Origin: Deltaproteobacteria bacterium
GTDB lineage: Bacteria; Myxococcota_A; UBA9160; UBA6930
NCBI GenBank assembly: GCA_019312665.1
Contig: JAFDCZ010000035.1
Location: forward strand, 1 to 55,159
DNA: 55,159 bases
Direction of reading: 5' to 3'
Shown here: piece after piece, positions 43,754 to 52,927 of the stretch
Layout: every line of letters begins with the position of its first letter
Position numbering within the stretch: the first letter of the stretch is position 1
Program-made: the position numbers and the translations under genes
Notes under the pieces: generated by a model
What the model was told of the DNA's origin: nothing
Databases searched by the model: none
What the model saw: only the letters and a program-made list of their open reading frames with translations

Positions 43754-43769
43754 TCGCCCGAGCGGGCGA
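43754..43769 (+). promoter_or_regulatory. Small hairpin just before the S14 ribosome site
   Basis: TCGCCC-GAGC-GGGCGA forms a 6-bp stem with 4-nt loop, 2 nt before GGAGG (43772-43776) of the rpsN gene. It may affect translation of the ribosomal operon. No AT-rich Zur-type palindrome is visible in 43679-43787. Confidence 0.3.
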
Positions 43770-43787
43770 ACGGAGGGATCCTTTCGG

Positions 43788-44093
43788 ATGGCCAAGAAAT
43801 CTCAGGTGCTGCGCGACGAGAAGCGCCGCCGGTTGATCACGAAATATGCCGAGCGACGCGCTGAGCTGCGCAAGCGGTTGAACGATCCCAACGTCGGCGT
43901 GGACGAGAAGTACGAGATCCAGGCTGAGTTCGCGAAGATGCCGCGCAACTCCTGCCCGACCCGGCTCACTCGCCGATGTCGGATCACTGGCCGCTCGAAA
44001 GCCGTCTACCGCAAGTTCGGACTCTCCCGGATCGCGCTTCGCGAAATGACGCTGCGGGGCGAGCTGCCCGGCATGAAGAAATCGAGCTGGTAG
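43788..44093 (+). CDS. rpsN: 30S ribosomal protein S14, zinc-independent type
   Basis: The 101-aa protein is the long S14 form: [60 protein letters not shown], ending KKSSW. The CxxC pairs of the short zinc-binding form are absent. GGAGG lies 11 nt upstream. It is the first of three ribosomal genes with 2-nt gaps. Such zinc-free versions replace zinc-binding ones when zinc is scarce in many bacteria; whether a zinc-binding copy exists elsewhere cannot be seen here. Confidence 0.96.
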   Translation: MAKKSQVLRDEKRRRLITKYAERRAELRKRLNDPNVGVDEKYEIQAEFAKMPRNSCPTRLTRRCRITGRSKAVYRKFGLSRIALREMTLRGELPGMKKSSW

Positions 44094-44095
44094 CC

Positions 44096-44347
44096 ATGAA
44101 GGAAGGGATTCACCCCGACTACCACAAGGTTCTCTTCGTCGACAACGCGACGGGGAACCAGTGGGTTTCGCGCTCGACACTTTCCTCGGACAAGACCCAG
44201 GAAGTCGATGGCGAAGAGATGCCGGTCATCCGGCTCGAAATTTCTGCCGAGAGCCACCCGTTCTGGACCGGCCAGCAGCGCAGCCTGGATGCCGAAGGCC
44301 GGGTCGATCGCTTCCGCAAGCGCTACGGCACCAAGGGGGGCAAGTAG
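44096..44347 (+). CDS. rpmE2: 50S ribosomal protein L31 type B (zinc-independent)
   Basis: The 83-aa type B L31: MKEGIHPDYHKVLFVDNATG, WVSRSTLSSDKT, VIRLEISAESHPFWTGQQRS, RVDRFRKRYGTKGGK. The four zinc-binding cysteines of type A are absent. Starts 2 nt after rpsN stop. Confidence 0.96.
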   Translation: MKEGIHPDYHKVLFVDNATGNQWVSRSTLSSDKTQEVDGEEMPVIRLEISAESHPFWTGQQRSLDAEGRVDRFRKRYGTKGGK

Positions 44348-44349
44348 TC

Positions 44350-44631
44350 ATGCCCAAGCGTTGTCAGCTGACGGGCGTCGGCCCCCGCGCCGGACGCAAC
44401 GTCGCGCACTCCAACGTGAAGACCTGTCGGCGCTTCGATCCGAACCTCCAGCGCGTTCATCTGCAGAGCGATGCTCTCGGTCGACGCGTCGCCCTGCGCA
44501 TCACCACCCGCGCCCTGCGCACGGTTCAGAAGCATGGCGGGCTCGATCCGTATCTTCTGAAGATGGCCGATCGCAAGCTCGCGCCGGACGCCATGCGCTT
44601 GAAGCGCAGCGTGCAGAAGGCGCTCCGCTAG
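44350..44631 (+). CDS. rpmB: 50S ribosomal protein L28
   Basis: The 93-aa L28: MPKRCQLTGVGPRAGRNVAH, SNVKTCRRFDPNLQRVHLQ, ALRITTRALRTVQKHGGL. It has only isolated cysteines, not the paired CxxC of the zinc form. Starts 2 nt after the L31 stop, completing a C-minus S14-L31-L28 operon. Confidence 0.95.
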   Translation: MPKRCQLTGVGPRAGRNVAHSNVKTCRRFDPNLQRVHLQSDALGRRVALRITTRALRTVQKHGGLDPYLLKMADRKLAPDAMRLKRSVQKALR

Positions 44632-44751
44632 CCCGAGCCTCTCCAGGGCGGTCAGGGGAGATCTGCTTCCGGATCTTCTGCTTGGCTGGGCGCATCCGAT
44701 CGCAAGAGCGTTCCGCTTCGGAGCTACCCTTGCGGTGCAGGAGGTGGTGAC

Positions 44752-45711
44752 ATGCGGGTAGACCCGAAGCTCTTCACGCCCGGGGCTGTCGATTCCGGAA
44801 CGCAGGCGGCCAACGAGGCGATCGAGAAGCTCCTGGCCTCTCTGCCCTCGATCGACACCCGGGAGCCGGCCGACGTCCGCGCGGAACGAGCCAGTGGCCG
44901 TTCCCCTTACGGAGAGCTGGTGAAGCTCGAGAGTGCCGAGGTGCGCTGCATCCCAGGGCCTGCCGGCGAGATACCCCTGCGCATCTTGCGGCCCGCAGGG
45001 GAGGTGCGGGGGGTGTACCTGCACTTCCACGGCGGCGGTTGGACCCTTGGTGCAGAAGATCAGCAAGACCCGATGCTCGACGCCTTCGCCCAACGAGCGG
45101 GCGTAGTGGCCGTGAGTGTGGGTTACAGGCTGGCACCCGAGCATCCCTATCCGTCCGGGCCCGATGATTGCGAGGCCGCGGCGTTGTGGGTGATGGAGCA
45201 CGCCCGGGAACTAGGCTCCGAACAGCTGGTGATCGGGGGCGAATCGGCAGGCGCCCATCTCTCGGCGGTCACGTTGTTGCGGCTTCGGGACAAGCATGGT
45301 GCGACACCTTTTCGCGCGGCCAACCTGGCCTACGGAGCCTACGATCTCGGATTCACGCCTGGCGTGCGAAACTGGGGCAAGCGGAACCTTGTCCTCTCGA
45401 CCCCGATCATCGAGTGGTTCACGAACCATTTCGTGCCCGAGCGCGGCCAACGTCGGCATCCGGACGTCTCCCCGCTCTACGCAAGCCTCACCGGCATGCC
45501 GCCGGCGCTCTTCACGGTCGGCACCCTCGATCCACTACTCGACGACAGCTTGTTCATGGCCAGCCGTTGGGAGGCCGCCGGCTCGCCAGCCGAGCTTGCG
45601 ATCTACCCGGGCGGCATTCACGCCTTCAACATGCTGCCTCTTCCGCTGGCCGAGCAGGCCAACGAGCGCTGCCGTCAATTCGTGACGGCAGCGCTGGAAG
45701 CCGAAGGCTGA
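44752..45711 (+). CDS. Alpha/beta hydrolase of the hormone-sensitive-lipase type
   Basis: AGGAGGTGAC precedes ATG 44752. The 319-aa esterase has the oxyanion motif VYLHFHGGGWTLGA, nucleophile Ser in VIGGESAGAHLS, Asp in FTVGTLDPLLDD and His in YPGGIHAFNM, with SVGYRLAPEHPYPSGPDDCE, a hallmark of the HSL family. No signal peptide, so cytoplasmic. Substrate probably a short acyl ester. Convergent with the MaoC gene pair. Confidence 0.9.
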   Translation: MRVDPKLFTPGAVDSGTQAANEAIEKLLASLPSIDTREPADVRAERASGRSPYGELVKLESAEVRCIPGPAGEIPLRILRPAGEVRGVYLHFHGGGWTLGAEDQQDPMLDAFAQRAGVVAVSVGYRLAPEHPYPSGPDDCEAAALWVMEHARELGSEQLVIGGESAGAHLSAVTLLRLRDKHGATPFRAANLAYGAYDLGFTPGVRNWGKRNLVLSTPIIEWFTNHFVPERGQRRHPDVSPLYASLTGMPPALFTVGTLDPLLDDSLFMASRWEAAGSPAELAIYPGGIHAFNMLPLPLAEQANERCRQFVTAALEAEG

Positions 45712-45715
45712 CTAT

Positions 45716-46135
45716 TCAGCCGTTCAATACGACGATGGCAGTGCCCGGCGTCGTGTTCTTGCCTTTGGCGTTGTTCACGTAGAGGTCGAGCTCGGCGAGC
45801 TTCTCGCCATTCTCTTCCCATTTGCGCTTCACCGTTCCGCCGAGCGTCATCTCGGCTTCGGGCAGATCCATGCCGCGGTACTGGCAGGAAAGCTTTCGGA
45901 TGCGGCCGCCGTGGTCGAGCCAGTTGGAGACGAGCTCACCGAGGGCGGCGTACTTGAAACGCCCATGGATGATGATCGATCCCAGGGCCTTGCTCTGAGG
46001 AAACGCGAAGTCGTGGTGCAGCGGGTTGAAATCGCCGCCGCCGGCCGCGTATTTCACCAGCTGCGTCACTCCCGGTGCCTTCTTGAGCTCGGGGAGTGCA
46101 TCGCCTTCTTTGAAGCTGTCGTAGTTGAGAGGCAT
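45716..46135 (-). CDS. MaoC-family dehydratase subunit (hydratase-2 motif)
   Basis: The 139-aa hot-dog protein contains the hydratase motif GGGDFNPLHHDFAFPQSKAL GSIIIHG, with the catalytic Asp and His of (R)-enoyl-CoA hydratases. GGGGAGAA precedes ATG 46135. It starts 15 nt after the FAS1-like dehydratase gene; together they look like a two-subunit dehydratase acting on fatty or sterol-type acyl-CoA, as in HadAB- and ChsH-like pairs. The exact substrate is inferred only. Confidence 0.87.
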   Translation of the reverse strand: MPLNYDSFKEGDALPELKKAPGVTQLVKYAAGGGDFNPLHHDFAFPQSKALGSIIIHGRFKYAALGELVSNWLDHGGRIRKLSCQYRGMDLPEAEMTLGGTVKRKWEENGEKLAELDLYVNNAKGKNTTPGTAIVVLNG

Positions 46136-46150
46136 GTTCTTCTCCCCGGC

Positions 46151-46642
46151 CTAGTAGAAGAGGCCCTGGCCGCGCTGCTTCGCGACGACCGTGCCATCCT
46201 GGTTCACAAAGGTGGTCTCGTTCGTGACGATCAGCATCTGGCCGGTCGTCTTGCTCTCACGGATGGTGAGGTCGGAGACCTTCGAGGAGACGGTGAGGGT
46301 GTCGCCCGCGCAGATATCGCCGAAATACTCGGTCTCGGTTCCGCCGTCGAGCACATTCTTCAGGCCATGCTTCACGCCGGGCCCTGAGTTCTTGGGCCCG
46401 CTGAAGGTGTCGTTGCTCTCACCCGGGATGAAAACCGGCGTGCCGAGATACGTGGGCGGGCAGGGCAGGCTCGGGTAGCCCGCAGCTTTCGCCGCGGCCT
46501 CATCGAAATAGACCCGATCCGTGTAGCCCACGCCGCGCGCAAAGGCGCGGACGCTCGTGGTGGTTACTTCATAGGTCCACGGCGGGCTTTCTACGCCCAC
46601 CGCGGCTTGCATCTCGTCTGTGATGTCGATCTTCTCGGCCAT
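46151..46642 (-). CDS. FAS1-like dehydratase (MaoC N-terminal-type) subunit
   Basis: ATG 46642 follows GGAGGAACC, and MAEKIDITDEMQAAVGVESP begins the usual family sequence. The open frame continues upstream into the membrane-protein gene. The 163-aa product has SVRAFARGVGYTDRVYFDEA, YPSLPCPPTYLGTPVFIPGE and GDTLTVSSKVSDLTIRESKT. It lacks the Asp/His pair, which the partner at 45716 supplies. The pair is co-transcribed. Confidence 0.85.
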   Translation of the reverse strand: MAEKIDITDEMQAAVGVESPPWTYEVTTTSVRAFARGVGYTDRVYFDEAAAKAAGYPSLPCPPTYLGTPVFIPGESNDTFSGPKNSGPGVKHGLKNVLDGGTETEYFGDICAGDTLTVSSKVSDLTIRESKTTGQMLIVTNETTFVNQDGTVVAKQRGQGLFY

Positions 46643-46727
46643 GGTTCCTCCGTTGCCTTCCGGCACCCGTGGAGGGTGTCCCTCTCTTGGGCGCCGGGTT
46701 GGGCGACGGATTCTACCGCAGCCGGGG

Positions 46728-47209
46728 CTACCCAGCGGTGGCAAGGACCCCGAAGCCCCCTGGCGCACGGCGATCACCCAGGCGATCAGCGAGAGGATGG
46801 CGGCAGCCAGGACTGCGATCCACCCGAGCAGGGGGATGATCCCGAGAATCCGCAGCACGCCAGGAGCCGAGGCGAAGCCCAGCGTACGCAGCAGCTGGGG
46901 CAGGTCGGACGAGTGGCCCATCATCTGGACACCCACCAGCCAGACGATCGCAGCGCCGATCACCCAGGCCAGGCCGGCCAGCAGCACACCTCCAATCAGG
47001 CTCGTCAGGCCGCCGCCGGCGCCCAGCGCACCAATACCGCCGGCGACGGCGGCGATCGCGACCACGGCCGCGGCCTGTCCCATCGAGGATTCGTCGTGTT
47101 CCACTTCCTCGAAGACGGTGGCGTCGAGCATCAGCGCGCCGATCACACGATCCTGGAAATTTCGTTGGGTAGCCGGGGGACCATCGGGAATCGTCGGGTT
47201 CTCGGTCAT
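46728..47209 (-). CDS. YIP1-like membrane protein, shortened or frameshifted
   Basis: ATG 47209 (AGGAGG upstream) starts a protein with YIP1-type features: RNFQDRVIGALMLDATVFEE followed by hydrophobic stretches AAAVVAIAAVAGGIGALGAG, GLAWVIGAAIVWLVGVQMMG, RTLGFASAPGVLRILGIIPL and AAILSLIAWVIAVRQ. After AVRQ the frame reads on, without stop, through a Pro/Arg-rich linker into the dehydratase gene. Adding one base in the C5 run at 46756-46760 instead gives GGFGVLATAG and a stop at 46728, before the dehydratase ribosome site. Either way the last helix of the family is missing. I mark the end at 46728. Confidence 0.55.
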
Positions 47210-47324
47210 GGGGCACCTCCTATTCCTTCATCATGGGCGCGTGCGGAGGCTGTGGCAACTCGTTTTCGTACTGAGGTCGACACCCCGCACCGGGGAGGCC
47301 TTGACGTGACCCGAGGGCTCGTCG

Positions 47325-48089
47325 CTAGTTTCGCGGCTGCCAGTGCTCGCCGAAGAGCCAATCCAACGCTTCCTCCTGGAATGTGCTCGACGGCCAGTGG
47401 CGCCCGCCTTGGTCGGCATGGAAGGAGACGTCGTAGCCGAGCTCTTCGAGGTTCCGCTGCATCGGCTTCGCCACCTGTTCGAAATCGAAGAGCTCGTCGT
47501 GGGTTCCGTACTCGAGGTAGACCGGTGGTTTGCGTGCGCCTGCTGGAATGGCGTTCCCGTCGATGGCCAGGAAGCCTGCAGCCCAGGCCATCACGGCGCT
47601 GAAGACATGCGGGTTCGAGAGGCCCACCCCGAGCCCGTAGCTCGCGCCATCCGAGTAGCCAAGCAGGGCTTGCCGGTCCGCGTCGATCGGGAAACGGCGC
47701 CAGATGAGATCGTACGCGTACTCGAGGAAATCCAGATCCGGGCGATCGGAAGCCGCCTGGCCAGCGGCCGGGTCGAGGGATGCGCCGCCCGCCATGCCAA
47801 GGGCGATCAGATCCCAGGTCATGTGCAACGAGCGAGGGATCAGGAAGAACGCCTGCCGACGCTCCGGCTCGCCTTTGCAGCCTTTCAGCAGCAGCTCGTC
47901 CTGGCGGCCCGCACCGTGCAGCAAGGTGATCAGCGGATACGTCTTCGTATCATCGATCTCATCGGGAGTGAGCAAGACCGCCCGCTGGGGCCCCTGCTCG
48001 ATCCACACCAGGCCCTCCGGGCGATCCTCCACAGGCTCGGGCGTCTGGTGCGTGATACGGAGCTTGAGACTGTCCACGGGCGCTATCAT
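47325..48089 (-). CDS. Alpha/beta hydrolase, esterase/depolymerase-like
   Basis: The 254-aa protein has a YPLITLLHGAGRQ oxyanion strand, nucleophile Ser in LLGYSDGASYGLGV, an Asp in YGTHDELFDFEQV and His in QGGRHWPSSTF. It resembles PHB-depolymerase- or LpqC-type esterases but without a signal peptide. It is divergent from the acyl-CoA ligase gene, 37 nt between start codons; a shared promoter region is small. Between it and the YIP1-like gene (47210-47324) nothing is seen. Confidence 0.82.
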   Translation of the reverse strand: MIAPVDSLKLRITHQTPEPVEDRPEGLVWIEQGPQRAVLLTPDEIDDTKTYPLITLLHGAGRQDELLLKGCKGEPERRQAFFLIPRSLHMTWDLIALGMAGGASLDPAAGQAASDRPDLDFLEYAYDLIWRRFPIDADRQALLGYSDGASYGLGVGLSNPHVFSAVMAWAAGFLAIDGNAIPAGARKPPVYLEYGTHDELFDFEQVAKPMQRNLEELGYDVSFHADQGGRHWPSSTFQEEALDWLFGEHWQPRN

Positions 48090-48126
48090 GCCACGTCCCT
48101 CTCACGTAGCGCATCCAAGGAGCCCC

Positions 48127-49696
48127 ATGGATTTCCATTTCGGCGAAGTCATCGACGCCATTGCCGGTGCGGTCCCCGACCGCGAGGCCATCGTCTTCCG
48201 CGACCGTCGCTTCAGCTTCGCCCAGATGGCAGAGCGCAGTCGACGTTTCGCGAACGTGCTGGTCGATGCCGGGCTTCGGGTCCACGCAGAGCGCAGCGAG
48301 CTTGCGGGCCACGAATCAGGCCAGCCCCACCTGGCGATGTACGCCTACAACGGCAACGAGTACATCGAGGGCATGCTCGGCGCCTTTCGGGCGCGGGTCG
48401 CCCCGCTGAACGTGAACTATCGCTATGTGGAGGAGGAGCTCCTCTATCTCTTTCAGAACTCCCAGGCGAAGGCCCTTCTCTACAACGCCGAGTTCGCGCC
48501 CCAGGTGGCAGCGCTTCGCGACCGGCTCCCGCAGCTCCAACTGCTGATCCAGATCGCGGACGAGTCGGGCGAACCCCTCTTGCCCGGCGCACTCGACTAC
48601 GAAAACGCCCTTGCCGTCGCGTCGCCCGATGCACCGGAGGTGGAGCCCTCGCCCGACGATCTCTACATCCTCTACACCGGCGGCACGACCGGCATGCCCA
48701 AGGGCGTCCTGTGGCGTTCGGCGGATATCCACATGGGCGCGATGGGTGGGCGCAAGCTGGATGGCGCCGAAGTGAGCTCGCTCGAAGAGATCGCGGAAGT
48801 GGCGAAGAACGGGCCCGGCTTGAAATGCCTGATCGGCCCGCCGCTCATGCATGGCGCAGCCCAATGGGGCGCCTTCATCAACTTCGGGATGGGCAACGGG
48901 ATCGCCTTTCCGAACGACAACAAGAAGCTCGATCCCGACGATTTCCTTTCGACCGCCGAGCGCGAGCGCGCTCTCTCGCTCACGATCGTCGGCGATGCCT
49001 TTGCGCGGCCGCTGCTCGATCAGTTGGCGAAGAAGGAATACGACCTCTCCGGCTTGTTCGTGATCGGTTCGGGGGGCGCACCGCTTTCGACGGCTGCGAA
49101 GAAGGAATTTCTCGAGCGACTCCCGAATGTGACGATCCTGGATTCGATCGGATCGTCGGAGACGGGGGCCCAGGCGAGCAATCCGTCCAACAAGGATACC
49201 GGGGTATCGACCGGCGACTTCAAGCCGATGGCGGGGGCGGTGGTGGTTTCGGCCGACCTCACGCATGCGCTGGCTCCGGGTGACGACGAGATGGGCTGGT
49301 TCGCCCAGGAGGGGCGCGTTCCGCTCGGCTACTTCGGCGATCCGGAGAAGACCGCGAAGACCTTTCCGGTGATCGGCGGCACACGCTACGCCGTGCCGGG
49401 GGATCGTGCTCGCTATCGCGACGACGGCTCCATCGAGGTGCTCGGCCGGGATTCCGTCACGATCAACTCCGGCGGCGAGAAGATCTTCGCCGAGGAGGTG
49501 GAGCACGCGCTGAAGCAGCATGCGTGCCTTGCGGGAGGGCGTGAGTGCTGACGAGGCCGGTTTGCTTGCCGAGGCCGGCAAGCACATCGCCCGCTACAAG
49601 CTGCCGAAGGCGTTCATCTTCCGCGATGCGATCCAGCGCAGCCCGTCAGGGAAGGCAGACTATCGCTGGGCCAAGGCGCAGGTCGAGGGAAGCTAG
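48127..49696 (+). pseudogene. Acyl-CoA synthetase (AMP-forming) with a gap near its end
   Basis: ATG 48127 follows AAGGAG. The ANL enzyme is complete up to the hinge: FHFGEVIDAIAGAVPDREAI, P-loop YTGGTTGMPKG, SIGSSETGAQASNPSN, RVPLGYFGDPEKTAKTFPVI, GRDSVTINSGGEKIFAEEVE. After HALKQH it loses frame and stops at 49551. The C-terminal end resumes in another frame: ALREGVSADEAGLLAEAGKH, IARYKLPKAFIFRDA, QRSPSGKADYRWAK and stop at 49696. About 25 residues between are missing at about 49520. The catalytic Lys region (PSGKADY) is in the displaced part. True deletion or an assembly gap cannot be told apart. Related enzymes activate fatty or sterol side-chain acids. Confidence 0.82.
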
Positions 49697-49703
49697 GCGA
49701 GCC

Positions 49704-50269
49704 CTAGAGCAGGCGGAAGGATTGAAGCCAACGCTGGACCACGGGGTCTTGCAATGCGCCAGGCTCCGTCCGGTCACACGCAGGGTGAAATGCCGCCCGC
49801 CAGCATCGAACTGGTACTCGTCGAGCACGAAGAGCTCGCCCGCTGCGCTGCGATGGGCCCGAGCCCGAGTGGCTTGATGCCCGCCCACCGGGGCATGATC
49901 GATTCGGCTCACCTGCCATCCGCGCTCGGTCAGCTCCTTGCGCTGCTTCTCCTCGGCGCTGGGAACCTCGTCGTCGCGAGAGGCCGAAACCGGTCCGGCC
50001 CAGGCTTCGGTCGCCAATCCAAGCCGTGGTTCGTGACTCGCGCGCAGTAGGCGTTTGCTGCCTTCCGGTTTCGGGGGCGGCGCAACCACCCATCCGCCCT
50101 GGGGCCAATTATCGAACGCGCATTTCTCCCCCGGAAAGCTGATTCCCCCCGCATGTCCAGCGGTTGCCGCTGCCAGCCATCCCGCAACGGTCAGGGCCCA
50201 GATCCCCTTCCCCAGATTCCCGAGCGCAAGGGAGCGGACGTTCTTCGACGCCATGCGAACGCGACTCAT
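49704..50269 (-). CDS. Exported hypothetical protein with a one-base gap near its end
   Basis: ATG 50269 overlaps the TGA of the GH3 gene (ATGA); ATG 50254 is the alternative. A hydrophobic leader (GIWALTVAGWLAAATAGHAG) suggests export. The body includes FPGEKCAFDNWPQGGWVVAP and ELFVLDEYQFDAGGRHFTLR. After AHCKTP the frame shifts: restoring one G in the G4 run at 49743-49746 gives VVQRWLQSFRLL and a stop at 49704, a natural end, and 188 aa. Unrepaired it would read on to 49646 into the ligase gene. Family not recognised. Confidence 0.65.
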
Positions 50270-52767
50270 CCCTGCAGTTCGAACGCGAGGCAATGGGACA
50301 GTTCGCGTGACGACGTGCCAACGTGCAACTCGAAGGCTCCCGGTTCGGCCACCCAATCATGGGCGTCAGGATCCCAGTAGGAGAACGCGCGGCGGTTGAG
50401 CTCCAACGTCACCTGGCCATCTGCTCCCGGAGCGAGGGCGATCTTTCCAAACGCCTTGAGCTCTCTTTCCGGGCGTGGAAGGCGGCTCTCGAGATCGTGC
50501 ACATAGCATTGCACCACCTCTTGCCCCGAAACCCGTCCGGTGTTTCGCACCGGAACGGTCAAGACGAGAGGGCTGGCGAGATCACTGGCCTCTGCCGAGA
50601 GATGCGGGCGCCCGAGCTCGAAGCTCGTATAGGAAAGCCCATGGCCAAAGGCGAAGTGTGGATCGATCTCGCCCGCATCGTAATGGCGATGGCCGACGTG
50701 TAGATCTTCGGCATAGACCACCCGCCCGTCCTCGCCTGGATAGACTTCTGCGGAACCCGTATGACATGGCACGTCAGTGAGGGATCGGGCGAACGTCGTC
50801 GGCAGCTTGCCCGATGGATTGGTGTCCCCGAACAGGGCTTCGGCTACGGCCGTGCCCGCTTCCTGGCCTCCATACCAGGCCCACAGGATGGCGGGAACCG
50901 TTTCTGCCCATTCCATCATGAGGGGCGCGCCCGCATTCACCACCACGGCGGTGCACGGGTTGGCGGCAGCAACGCGCTCGATCAGCTCGTGTTGCTTGCC
51001 AGGCAGCTTTGCCTCCTGTTTGTCGTGGCCCTCGGTCTCCCACTCGGCATTCAGCCCCACGACGACGATCGCGGCGTCGGCGCTTGCAGCCAGCTGCTCG
51101 GCTTCCCCGAGCGGATCGTCGGGGACCGGAGGATGGTGCCCGAGCTTCAGCCCACCCATCATCACGGCGCCTTCGCGGGTGTATTCGACGACGAGCAGGG
51201 CTGGCTCGCCGGCGACCAGCGGCAGGCTCGCGATTTCTTCCCGGCTTCCCGTGCCGAACCAACCTTCTCCGCGCACCTGCTCGCTCCAATTGTCGATGAC
51301 GAGCTCCCCGTCGACGAAGAGTCGAGCCTTTCCTGCACAGGTGAGCGCGAGCTGGTGCTCCCCGGTTGCTCGAGGCGTGAACTGGCCGCTGATGCGAACC
51401 GAGAACGCATTCGGATCGACGGCAGGATCGAAGCGCCCGAACCAGGTCGTGTCCATGCTGCGCATGCGCCGCACGAGCACCGCTTCGCCGGCCAGCTCGA
51501 GACCGTTGAAGAAGTGCGCTTCGAAGCCCTTCTTGTCCGGCCAGGCGCCGGGTTCGACGAGATCCGGATCGATCACCGGAAGGCTCTTGTGGCTCGTGCA
51601 GCCCTGGGCGTGAACCAGCTCGATGTCGTCCCCACAAGCCTCGCGGATCGCATCGAGGATGTGGCGCTCGTAGTGGGGCAGAACGCGGGCGCTGCCTCCA
51701 CCTTGAATCGACGTGGGCCGGGCATTCGGGCCGATCACGGCGAGCCGCCGCAGCTGCTTCCGTCGAAGAGGCAGCACGTTTGCGCCGGCTGCGGTTGGCT
51801 CGTTCTTCAAGAGCACGAGTGCCTCGGAAGCGGCTCGAAGGGCGAGGGCTCGATGCTCGGGCCGGTCGATGGCCTGCTCCGGTTCTTCGATCTCGGGTGC
51901 ATCGAGGGCACCGGTACGCGCCATGATTCGAAGGATCCGGCGCACCTTGTCATCGAGCTCAGCTTCCGAGACCGAGCCGTCCTTCACTGCCTGGGCCAGA
52001 GCCGGGCCAAAGAAACGCGGCGGCCCTGGCATTTCGAGATCGAGGCCGCCGTTCGCCGGGCCGGGCGTGTCCTGCACGGCAAACCAGTCCGAGACCACGA
52101 GCCCGTCGAAACCCCATTCCTGCTTCAAGACGTCGACCAATAGTTCACGGTGGGCGCAGGCCGGCGTGCCGTTCACTGCGTTGTAGGCGCCCATCACCGT
52201 CCAGGCGCCCGCCTCGACGACGGCAGCCTCGAAGGGCGCTAGGTAGATCTCACGCAAGGCGCGCTCGCTTACCTGGGAGTCGATCGTATGCCGTTCGAAC
52301 TCCGAATCGTTGGCTACGTAATGCTTCGGTGAGGTGCCCACGCCCTGGCTCTGGACCCCGCGCACGAAGGCGACTGCGAGTCGCGATGTGAGGTGCGGAT
52401 CTTCCGAGTAGTTTTCGAAGTGTCGGCCCCCGAGCGGCGACCGGTGCATGTTGAGGGTTGGCCCGAGCAACACATGGGATCGTTTGGTGAGAGCTTCCTC
52501 GCCTAGTGCAACGCCTACCTCTTCGACGAGGTCCGTATTCCAGGTGGCCCCGAGGGCGCTGGCATTCGGGAAGCAGGCAGCACTCACACCACCGCCGAAG
52601 TTTCCTCCACGAGCACCGATCGGCCCATCGGTGACCTTGAGCGCAGGGATTCCGAGCCGGGGCACGCTTCCGCCATGCCAGATCGAAGAGCCGGCGGTGA
52701 GCGTCGCTTTCTCATCGAGGGTCAGCTTTCCCAGCAGTTCTTCGACGCGAGTGTTCTCCTCGGTCAC
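50266..52767 (-). CDS. Glycoside hydrolase family 3 beta-glucosidase with PA14 domain
   Basis: The 833-aa enzyme has the GH3 N-terminal barrel (MLGK-like LGKLTLDEKATLTAGSS, TDGPIGARGG, GTSPKHYVANDSEFERH) with nucleophile Asp in GLVVSDWFAV, the sandwich domain with an inserted PA14 (about residues 400-540, FTPRATGEHQLALTCAGKAR), an acid/base candidate in NAEWETEGHDK, and a fibronectin-III-like end (RNTGRVSGQEVVQCYV). No signal peptide, so cytoplasmic use of imported oligosaccharides is likely. GTG 52767 starts the frame; ribosome site weak. It leads a unit with the hypothetical gene that overlaps it by 4 nt. In 52768-52927 I see no gene. Confidence 0.92.
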   Translation of the reverse strand: MTEENTRVEELLGKLTLDEKATLTAGSSIWHGGSVPRLGIPALKVTDGPIGARGGNFGGGVSAACFPNASALGATWNTDLVEEVGVALGEEALTKRSHVLLGPTLNMHRSPLGGRHFENYSEDPHLTSRLAVAFVRGVQSQGVGTSPKHYVANDSEFERHTIDSQVSERALREIYLAPFEAAVVEAGAWTVMGAYNAVNGTPACAHRELLVDVLKQEWGFDGLVVSDWFAVQDTPGPANGGLDLEMPGPPRFFGPALAQAVKDGSVSEAELDDKVRRILRIMARTGALDAPEIEEPEQAIDRPEHRALALRAASEALVLLKNEPTAAGANVLPLRRKQLRRLAVIGPNARPTSIQGGGSARVLPHYERHILDAIREACGDDIELVHAQGCTSHKSLPVIDPDLVEPGAWPDKKGFEAHFFNGLELAGEAVLVRRMRSMDTTWFGRFDPAVDPNAFSVRISGQFTPRATGEHQLALTCAGKARLFVDGELVIDNWSEQVRGEGWFGTGSREEIASLPLVAGEPALLVVEYTREGAVMMGGLKLGHHPPVPDDPLGEAEQLAASADAAIVVVGLNAEWETEGHDKQEAKLPGKQHELIERVAAANPCTAVVVNAGAPLMMEWAETVPAILWAWYGGQEAGTAVAEALFGDTNPSGKLPTTFARSLTDVPCHTGSAEVYPGEDGRVVYAEDLHVGHRHYDAGEIDPHFAFGHGLSYTSFELGRPHLSAEASDLASPLVLTVPVRNTGRVSGQEVVQCYVHDLESRLPRPERELKAFGKIALAPGADGQVTLELNRRAFSYWDPDAHDWVAEPGAFELHVGTSSRELSHCLAFELQG

Positions 52768-52927
52768 TTGCTGTCGCTCTTTTCGGACGCGCAGTGGGTG
52801 ACTGGTGACGCAGCGATGCGGAACGGGCTGAAGCGTAGGTGTGACATCGGGCTCCCTGGTTCGTGCACGCCCAGTGTAGCCTTGCCCAGGTCCGGAACGC
52901 CTTCGGCATCGACACGCAGACTGAGGC

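Noticed and set aside
43679..43787. Zur operator upstream of the zinc-independent ribosomal genes
   Set aside because: I looked for an AT-rich palindrome of known Zur type and saw none; only GC-rich small hairpins.
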